Positions 1-4,365 of a DNA stretch of 6,917 nt are shown piece by piece; the stretch's first letter is position 1, and each line of letters begins with the position of its first letter. The DNA comes from an uncultured Clostridia bacterium (GTDB taxonomy: Bacteria; Bacillota_A; Clostridia; Christensenellales; CAG-138). The stretch is from the NCBI GenBank assembly GCA_947302865.1, contig CAMYWS010000057.1, positions 1 through 6,917 on the forward strand, written 5' to 3'. The notes under the pieces are model-generated. The model was not told the DNA's origin. It did not search any database and saw nothing but the letters and a program-made list of their open reading frames with translations. The translations under genes were made by a program, and so were the position numbers.

Positions 1-19
1 CTTAGGGGGAGGCATTTTG

Positions 20-1531
20 ATGGATCTTTTGAAACTGCAGAACGGAAGCGATATCCGCGGCGTGGCGATGCCGGGCGTGCCGGGCGAGGATGTCAATTTG
101 CATGCGGAGGCGGTCGAGGCGATCGCGGGCGGTTTTGTGCGGTGGTTAAGCGCGCGGGTTACGGAAAATAAGACGCTGCGCGTGTCCGTGGGGCGCGATT
201 CGCGGCTGTCCGGGCCGGCGATCTCGGAAACGCTCTGCGCGGCGCTCCGAAAGGCGGGGGTCGAGGTCACGGACCTCGGGCTTGCCACAACGCCGGCGAT
301 GTTTATGTCCACGGTGCTGCCGCGCCGTCCGTTCGACGCGGCGATCATGATCACGGCAAGCCATCTCCCGTGGAACCGGAACGGACTCAAATTCTTCACC
401 GCAAAGGGCGGCGCGGAGAGCGCGGACATCAAGGAGATTTTAACGCTTGCGGGCGAATCGTTCCCCGCGGCAGACGTGCCGGGCGGCAAAAAACGGAGCC
501 GTTTTATGGATACCTACGCCGCGTTTCTGCGCAAAAAGATCACCGGCGCCGCGGGACGGGAGCGTCCGCTTTCGGGACTTCGGATCGTGGTGGACGCGGG
601 CAACGGCGCGGGCGGATTCTTCACGAAAAAGGTGCTGGAACCGCTCGGCGCGGACACGACCGGAAGCCGCTGTCTTGATCCAGACGGGCATTTTCCGAAT
701 CATGCGCCGAATCCGGAAGCGCCGGAAGCCATGGAAAGCATCCGCGGCGCGGTGTTGGAAAGCAAGGCCGATTTCGGCATCATCTTTGACACCGACGTGG
801 ACCGGGCGGGGGCGGTGCTGCGCTCCGGTGAGGAGCTGAACCGGAACCGTCTGATTGCCATGATCTCGGCGATCCTTTTGCGGGAGCATCCCGGTACGAC
901 GATCGTTACAGATTCCATCACGTCCACCGGGCTTGCGGCGTTCATCCGCGACCGGGGCGGCGTGCATTATCGCTACCGCCGCGGCTACCGGAACGTCATC
1001 AACGAGGCGATCCGCCTGAACGCGGAGGGCACGGACTGCCAGCTTGCCATGGAGACCTCCGGGCACGCGGCGCTGAAGGAGAATCGGTTTCTGGACGACG
1101 GCGCGTATCTGATCGTGCGGCTTTTGATGGAGCTCGCATGCGGACGCGACCTTGAATCGCTGATCGCGGAGCTTCCTGAACCCGCGGAGAGCCGGGAATT
1201 CCGCCTGAAGATCACGAAGCCGGATTTCAAGGCGTGCGGACAGGCGCTGCTGGACGCGCTTTTATGCTATGCGCGGGCGCAGGACGGATGGACCGAAGCG
1301 CCGGATAACCGCGAGGGTGTACGCTTTGCTTTGGACGACGCGCACGGGAACGGGTGGTTTTTACTGCGGCTGAGCTTACACGATCCCGTTCTGCCGCTGA
1401 ACATCGAAAGCGACAGCCCCGGCGGGGTGCGGGTGATTTCGGCTGCGCTCTGTGACTTTTTGAAGACGCAGGAGGGCATCGACGCGAGTCCGCTGCTGCG
1501 TTACGTCGAAGCGGAAAAGAACGGTGATTGA
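20..1531 (+). CDS. Phosphomannomutase/phosphoglucomutase (alpha-D-phosphohexomutase family)
   Basis: This 503-residue cytoplasmic enzyme should interconvert hexose 1- and 6-phosphates through a phosphoserine, supplying sugar nucleotides for envelope glycans. Four family landmarks are visible in order. The phosphoserine loop TASHLP has Ser114. The metal loop DTDVDR has Asp257, Asp259 and Asp261. The sugar-recognition loop is ETSGH at 345-349. The C-terminal phosphate-binding loop, RLSLHDP at 450-456, stands where most bacterial members have RxSNTEP. The N-terminal NGSDIRG block and the LSLHDPVLPLNIES stretch resemble, from memory, the plant/algal-type branch of the family. Length is about normal for the family. 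ATG at 20 is preferred over the adjacent TTG at 17 because AGGGGGAGG (4-12) sits 7 nt upstream. The next gene begins 62 nt downstream with no terminator between, so the two are probably co-transcribed. Mannose versus glucose preference cannot be read from the sequence. Confidence 0.93.
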   Translation: MDLLKLQNGSDIRGVAMPGVPGEDVNLHAEAVEAIAGGFVRWLSARVTENKTLRVSVGRDSRLSGPAISETLCAALRKAGVEVTDLGLATTPAMFMSTVLPRRPFDAAIMITASHLPWNRNGLKFFTAKGGAESADIKEILTLAGESFPAADVPGGKKRSRFMDTYAAFLRKKITGAAGRERPLSGLRIVVDAGNGAGGFFTKKVLEPLGADTTGSRCLDPDGHFPNHAPNPEAPEAMESIRGAVLESKADFGIIFDTDVDRAGAVLRSGEELNRNRLIAMISAILLREHPGTTIVTDSITSTGLAAFIRDRGGVHYRYRRGYRNVINEAIRLNAEGTDCQLAMETSGHAALKENRFLDDGAYLIVRLLMELACGRDLESLIAELPEPAESREFRLKITKPDFKACGQALLDALLCYARAQDGWTEAPDNREGVRFALDDAHGNGWFLLRLSLHDPVLPLNIESDSPGGVRVISAALCDFLKTQEGIDASPLLRYVEAEKNGD

Positions 1532-1542
1532 TTTATAACGGG

Positions 1543-1549
1543 AAAGGAG
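1543..1549 (+). promoter_or_regulatory. Strong Shine-Dalgarno-like AAAGGAG with no start codon at the right distance
   Basis: AAAGGAG is a near-ideal ribosome binding site, but no ATG, GTG or TTG follows within 5-12 nt. The next usable ATG is at 1594, about 44 nt away. CGGG (1539-1542) and CCCG (1559-1562) flank it and could form a short stem that displays it in a loop. It may be a standby ribosome site for the small lipoprotein gene, or a chance match. Confidence 0.4.
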
Positions 1550-1593
1550 AACGAAGTACCCGCAGCGGCGCGGTATTTCAACGGAAACGAACG

Positions 1594-1782
1594 ATGAAGA
1601 AAAACGTATTTCGGTGGATCGTACTTGCGCTCCTCGCGCTGATGATGTTCGGCTGCGCAAAGAAGATCGTGCATTGCGACGGCTGCGGCAGGGAGATCAA
1701 GGTCCCCGCGGACTCCGCGACCACGGAGGACTGGATCCTTTTGTGCGACGACTGTCAGAAAAAACTGTACGGGAACCCGTAA
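1594..1782 (+). CDS. Small putative lipoprotein with two CxxC knuckles
   Basis: This 62-residue protein is not a family I recognise. It starts MKK, followed by a hydrophobic helix (about 5-19) and the sequence MMFGC. That fits a lipobox in which Cys21 is lipidated and becomes the first mature residue, so the protein should sit on the outer face of the membrane. The roughly 41-residue mature part has two Cys pairs, CDGC (28-31) and CDDC (51-54), the layout of a small zinc-ribbon or rubredoxin-like metal site. ATG at 1594 is chosen because the signal sequence begins there. Its local binding site (GGAA, 1583-1586) is weak, while a much stronger one lies too far upstream at 1543-1549. It follows the phosphohexomutase gene by 62 nt and precedes a terminator. 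Metal binding is inferred from the Cys spacing only; a disulfide pair is the alternative outside the cell. Confidence 0.75.
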   Translation: MKKNVFRWIVLALLALMMFGCAKKIVHCDGCGREIKVPADSATTEDWILLCDDCQKKLYGNP

Positions 1783-1811
1783 CGTATTTTCTGCGCAATC
1801 AGATACTTTAC

Positions 1812-1843
1812 AACGGGAACGGCAGTGACGCCGTTCCTGTTTT
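1812..1843 (+). terminator. Intrinsic terminator after the lipoprotein gene
   Basis: The arms AACGGGAACGGC and GCCGTTCCTGTT pair over 12 bp (one G-U) around the 6-nt loop AGTGAC. The U-tract TTTT overlaps the stem base. It starts 30 nt after the stop codon and should end the transcript covering the phosphohexomutase and lipoprotein genes. Confidence 0.85.
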
Positions 1844-1944
1844 GCAATCCGGATCCCGCTTGAAGCCCGGACCGGCCCGCGGCGGGAAGACGTCGAAAAG
1901 TATGAAAAATGATGCCGCGACGGCTTTCTTTTCGAATGTATATA

Positions 1945-1953
1945 TGATATAAT
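1945..1953 (+). promoter_or_regulatory. Extended -10 promoter for the GlsB/YeaQ-type gene
   Basis: TGATATAAT is a perfect extended -10 element (TGn plus TATAAT). At 17 bp spacing the -35 position reads TTTCTT (1925-1930), a poor match, so recognition probably relies on the extended -10. The predicted start of transcription is near 1960, leaving a leader of about 30 nt with the binding site AGGAAGGAGA (1971-1980). The downstream ATACA is shared with the promoter at 2373. Confidence 0.75.
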
Positions 1954-1988
1954 ACATTTGCTGGAACAGCAGGAAGGAGATAAAGAAA

Positions 1989-2240
1989 ATGGAGTGGCTT
2001 TGGAAAACCCTCGTTGAACTCGTGATCGGCGGACTCTGCGGCTTTGCCGCAAGCAAGATCATGAAGGTGAGCGGCAAGAAATGGTGGTTCTATATCATCG
2101 TCGGTCTGATCGGCGGCGTCGTGGGCGGTCTGCTCGGCAGCCTGATCCCGGTCGGCGGCGGCTGGGTCTTCGGCATCATCCTGTCGATCGTCGGCTCGTG
2201 CCTGGTCGTCTGGCTGTACAAGAAGTTTATCGCAAAATAA
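1989..2240 (+). CDS. GlsB/YeaQ/YmgE-family small membrane protein
   Basis: This 83-residue inner-membrane protein belongs to the transglycosylase-associated (GlsB/YeaQ/YmgE) family. Members are often linked to envelope stress, but their molecular role is not established. Three hydrophobic, glycine-rich segments are visible: about 8-25, 34-53 (IIVGLIGGVVGGLLG) and 57-77, with a basic tail KKFIAK. The pattern of GG and GxxxG steps, and the SKIMKVSG link after the first helix, are typical of the family, as is the length. The start is fixed by AGGAAGGAGA 8 nt upstream. It has its own promoter at 1945-1953, after the terminator of the previous genes, so it is probably monocistronic. Nothing in the sequence shows stress control directly. 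Confidence 0.88.
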   Translation: MEWLWKTLVELVIGGLCGFAASKIMKVSGKKWWFYIIVGLIGGVVGGLLGSLIPVGGGWVFGIILSIVGSCLVVWLYKKFIAK

Positions 2241-2256
2241 CGCTTGAAAAAACGGC

Positions 2257-2285
2257 GGAAGGGAAAGGGAGGACCTTTCCCTTCC
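2257..2285. terminator. 12-bp perfect hairpin after the GlsB/YeaQ-type gene, U-tract on the minus side
   Basis: GGAAGGGAAAGG (2257-2268) and CCTTTCCCTTCC (2274-2285) are perfectly complementary around a 5-nt loop. The plus side continues with GCGTAAAAG and has no U-tract, whereas the minus side runs into a T-tract (complement of the A run 2247-2252). As a classic intrinsic terminator it therefore faces leftward. For the plus transcript it may act as a 3' stabilising or weak termination structure. Confidence 0.6.
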
Positions 2286-2372
2286 TGCGTAAAAGACGCC
2301 GTATTCCGGAAAAACTGCGGAAATAGCATCGGATAATCCGGACCGGACGCCGTGGATGGAACGGACCGCGCA

Positions 2373-2381
2373 TGCTATAAT
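2373..2381 (+). promoter_or_regulatory. Extended -10 promoter for the 57-residue protein gene
   Basis: TGCTATAAT is a perfect extended -10 element. The -35 position at 17 bp spacing reads TGGATG (2353-2358), which is weak. The predicted start of transcription is near 2388, giving a leader of about 43 nt that contains AAAGGAGGAG (2411-2420). The block TGnTATAATACA matches the promoter at 1945 except at the n. Confidence 0.72.
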
Positions 2382-2430
2382 ACAGACAATAAAAAGAAGC
2401 CCTGAGGGGCAAAGGAGGAGGCGTCAGACA

Positions 2431-2604
2431 ATGCTCGGCCCGTTACTGATCCCGCTGCTGATCTTCATCGCTGTGATGCTCGGCATCGCGCTTGCGCTCA
2501 ACATCCGCAGGGCGGGGAAGAAGACGAGAGACGATACGGAAAACGTCGTCGATCTGAGGGATTGCTTCATTCGCGCGCGGCATATGAACGAAGACCGCAA
2601 TTGA
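2431..2604 (+). CDS. Small single-pass membrane protein of unknown function
   Basis: This 57-residue protein is not one I recognise. Residues 2-23 are strongly hydrophobic (LGPLLIPLLIFIAVMLGIALAL) and form one membrane helix. It is followed by RRAGKK, which by the positive-inside rule puts the remaining highly charged tail of about 30 residues in the cytoplasm. The tail has a single Cys45 and ends HMNEDRN. ATG at 2431 is chosen because the helix begins there and AAAGGAGGAG lies upstream; the AGGAGG core is 12 nt away, slightly long. A promoter (2373-2381) and a terminator (2617-2644) frame it tightly, which supports a real monocistronic gene. It could be a small regulatory partner of a larger membrane complex, but no partner is evident. 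Confidence 0.72.
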   Translation: MLGPLLIPLLIFIAVMLGIALALNIRRAGKKTRDDTENVVDLRDCFIRARHMNEDRN

Positions 2605-2616
2605 GCGGAGGATAAC

Positions 2617-2644
2617 AAGAGGTCTGCCTGTCGGCAGACCTCTT
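2617..2644. terminator. Bidirectional intrinsic terminator between convergent genes
   Basis: AAGAGGTCTGCC and GGCAGACCTCTT form a 12-bp stem with the tetraloop TGTC. The plus side ends in TTTGTGTTT, and the minus side in TTGTTATC. It starts 13 nt after the stop of the 57-residue protein gene and ends 17 nt beyond the stop of the opposing deacetylase gene, so it can serve both. Confidence 0.85.
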
Positions 2645-2660
2645 TGTGTTTCAAACCGGG

Positions 2661-4133
2661 TCAGCGGCGCCTGCGGCGCAGGAGCAGCAGAGAGACCGAG
2701 GCGGTCAGTACGGCGCCGGACAGAAAAGCGAGAAGCGCGGTCAGCCACGGAAACGAACCCGAGGGCGTCTCCGCCTGCGGCGCGGGGACTGCGGAGGGGA
2801 CGACCGCGGGCGGAACGGTCGGCGTTTCCGTGGGTTCCGGCGTGGGCGCTTCCGTGGGTTCCGGCGAGGGGACTTCCGTGGGTTCCGGCGTCGGTTCCGG
2901 CGTGGGCTCCGGCGTTGCGGGCGGCGGCGTATATGAGGACAGCAGCGCGGGATCGACGTTGTCGAACACGTCGGACCCGGCTTCGACGGTGCCGAAGATC
3001 ATCCCGAACCGGTTCATCGGGTTGTGATCCGTTTCCGACTGGACGTAGTGCCTGCCGCTCTGCTGCGAGGTATGCAGCTTGTACGCGTCCTGCGCAACCT
3101 GAAGCGCGCTGCGTCCGCCGAGCGAAGCAAGCGGCGTACGGATGTCCATCACGAGCGGGTTTTGCTCATACTGATGCAGATAGCATTTTTTGACCTCCCA
3201 TGTGCCGAACTGTTCGACGGAGACCGCGTCATACGCCGGATCGGCGCAGAGACGCACGGCGCTGCCGACCGCCGCGGCGACGATCTTATGCTGCCAGTGC
3301 CCGTATTCTCCGGCGAGCCCGTGCGAAAAGACGACGAGCGGCTTGTATTCGCGGAGCAGACGGACGATCGCGAGCGTCACGGCCTCCTCGGTAAACCAGC
3401 AGGGGTAGTCATTTCTGCGCGGATCGGGGACGTCCTGGAACCCGAGAAACAGCGGCGGGTACTTCGCGCCCATTTCGAGCAGGGCGAGCGACGCTTCGTT
3501 GACGCGCTTTCTCGACGGATTCGTGACATACGCGACCGTCCCGACGTATCCGCGCTCCGTGCCGTAGATCGGGATGACGCCGCCCATAAAGAGCACATCG
3601 TCGTCCGGATGCGTGGCGATGATCAGATAATCCAGTCCCCGCGGCGTCTCCTGCCAGTCATGGAACGGCAGCGGCAGATCGCCTTCGGAGAACAGCGCAA
3701 GCCGCGCAAGGTCCATGCCGGACGCGTTTGCCATGATCGTTACGCCGGTCGTTTCGGAGGCGAGGGGAATGATCGCGTCCCAGACGACCCCGGCAAGCCC
3801 GTCGGACACGATCCCGCCGTCCGCGTTCGTCTGCCGGAGCTGCACACGGTCCGGCAGAACACCCCATTGGATGCAGAGGAAGGCGGGCTGCCCCGGCGCG
3901 TTTTCCCAGGAAAGGCGGATGGTTTCGAACGGACCGAATGCGACCGTTTTGTTGAGATTGTCGTCGACAAGCTCGGTCAGCGCTCCGGCGTGACCGTTCT
4001 GTTCAAGCCGGAGATGCGCGGAAAGATCCTTCGCGTCGTTCGGAGCGTCTTCCGCGGCGGCAAACGGCGGACACAGCAGCGTCAGCATGACTGTGAAACA
4101 GATGATCGAAAGGAGAAGCCCGGGTTTTTTCAT
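2661..4133 (-). CDS. Secreted, membrane-anchored PIG-L (LmbE-like) family deacetylase
   Basis: This 490-residue protein should be a zinc-dependent N-deacetylase of the PIG-L/LmbE type working outside the cell on an unidentified N-acetylated sugar or glycan. A signal peptide (about 1-27, ending FAAA) precedes a beta-rich region (about 40-155) that may be a carbohydrate-binding-like domain. The PIG-L domain follows (about 167-370). Its first motif is ATHPDDD with His175 and Asp178, and the second is GEYGHWQH with His279 and His282, the expected metal ligands. Residues 402-455 are a Pro/Thr/Glu linker (TPEP units), then a hydrophobic segment (about 461-485) and RRRRR anchor the C terminus in the membrane; there is no LPXTG sorting motif. 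ATG at 4133 is preferred over an upstream TTG at 4223 because GAGG lies 7 nt away, the signal peptide starts there, and the TTG lies inside the promoter. Confidence 0.88.
   Translation of the reverse strand: MKKPGLLLSIICFTVMLTLLCPPFAAAEDAPNDAKDLSAHLRLEQNGHAGALTELVDDNLNKTVAFGPFETIRLSWENAPGQPAFLCIQWGVLPDRVQLRQTNADGGIVSDGLAGVVWDAIIPLASETTGVTIMANASGMDLARLALFSEGDLPLPFHDWQETPRGLDYLIIATHPDDDVLFMGGVIPIYGTERGYVGTVAYVTNPSRKRVNEASLALLEMGAKYPPLFLGFQDVPDPRRNDYPCWFTEEAVTLAIVRLLREYKPLVVFSHGLAGEYGHWQHKIVAAAVGSAVRLCADPAYDAVSVEQFGTWEVKKCYLHQYEQNPLVMDIRTPLASLGGRSALQVAQDAYKLHTSQQSGRHYVQSETDHNPMNRFGMIFGTVEAGSDVFDNVDPALLSSYTPPPATPEPTPEPTPEPTEVPSPEPTEAPTPEPTETPTVPPAVVPSAVPAPQAETPSGSFPWLTALLAFLSGAVLTASVSLLLLRRRRR
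2826..2890. repeat. 24-bp tandem repeat encoding the Pro/Thr/Glu linker
   Basis: The 17-bp unit TTCCGTGGGTTCCGGCG occurs exactly at 2826, 2850 and 2874, a period of 24 bp or 8 residues. On the coding (minus) strand this gives units of the type TExPxPEP in the deacetylase linker. Shorter TPEP repeats continue to about 2925. Because the period is a multiple of three, gain or loss of units would change linker length without breaking the frame. Confidence 0.85.
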
Positions 4134-4164
4134 AGAAATACCTCGTGATCGGGATAAATGCGTT

Positions 4165-4193
4165 CCGCGGGTCGGCAGCGGGCTGCGCCGCGG
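4165..4193 (-). other. GC-rich structured leader of the deacetylase mRNA
   Basis: Two CCGCGG blocks (4165-4170 and 4188-4193) can pair, and between them GCAG/CTGC can form a small inner stem. The structure lies about 20 nt upstream of the GAGG binding site within an untranslated leader of roughly 80 nt. It may affect translation, or may only reflect high GC content. Confidence 0.3.
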
Positions 4194-4221
4194 GTTTCCG
4201 CATCGGAACAAACTGACATTC

Positions 4222-4250
4222 AATATATCACATCTGCGGGCAGATCACAA
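4222..4250 (-). promoter_or_regulatory. Promoter of the deacetylase gene
   Basis: On the minus strand, TTGTGA (4250-4245) lies 17 bp from TATATT (4227-4222), which carries an extended TGA before it. The predicted start of transcription is near 4215, leaving a leader of about 80 nt. It lies downstream of the terminator of the hydrolase gene, so the deacetylase has its own transcript. Confidence 0.75.
4232..4245. promoter_or_regulatory. Palindrome in the promoter spacer, candidate operator
   Basis: ATCTGC-GG-GCAGAT is a perfect 6+2+6 inverted repeat. It occupies most of the -35/-10 spacer of the deacetylase promoter and touches the -35 box. A dimeric regulator bound here would block RNA polymerase. 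No regulator gene is present in the window to pair it with. Confidence 0.45.
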
Positions 4251-4285
4251 CAAAAATCGACAGAATTCCGCGCGGACCGCGACAG

Positions 4286-4315
4286 AAAAAGGGACCTGTC
4301 GCCGTAACAGGTCCC
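4286..4315 (-). terminator. Intrinsic terminator of the hydrolase gene
   Basis: Read on the minus strand, GGGACCTGT and ACAGGTCCC form a perfect 9-bp stem with a 7-nt loop, followed directly by TTTTT. It begins about 50 nt after the TAA stop of the hydrolase-membrane fusion gene and separates it from the deacetylase promoter. Confidence 0.9.
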
Positions 4316-4365
4316 CCGGCGATCCGAAAGAATGCGAATGCCGCAGCCGACCGACCGGACGATGC

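Noticed and set aside
1501..2052. A 183-codon minus-strand open frame
   Set aside because: It spans the lipoprotein gene, a terminator and a promoter on the other strand, and is Arg and Ser rich with no start signals.
2661..2760. Sortase anchoring of the deacetylase
   Set aside because: The C terminus has a hydrophobic stretch and basic tail, but there is no LPXTG-like motif before it, so a plain membrane anchor is more likely.
2644..3027. A Gly/Ser/Val repeat protein on the plus strand (GSGVGSG pattern)
   Set aside because: The pattern is the complement of the Pro/Thr/Glu linker of the deacetylase, not an independent gene.
3024..4148. A 374-codon open frame on the plus strand
   Set aside because: It is antisense to the deacetylase, whose signal peptide, HPDDD and GHWQH motifs are clear. 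The plus translation is Arg and Asp rich and shows no motif.
4134..4223. A 30-residue N-terminal extension of the deacetylase from a TTG
   Set aside because: The TTG lies within the -10 box and before the predicted transcription start, and the extension would place charged residues ahead of a normal signal peptide.
4225..4250. CRP-like TGTGA copies flanking the promoter palindrome
   Set aside because: The two TGTGA copies are direct, not inverted, repeats, so they do not form a CRP/FNR-type TGTGA-N6-TCACA site. They coincide with the -35 and extended -10 elements.
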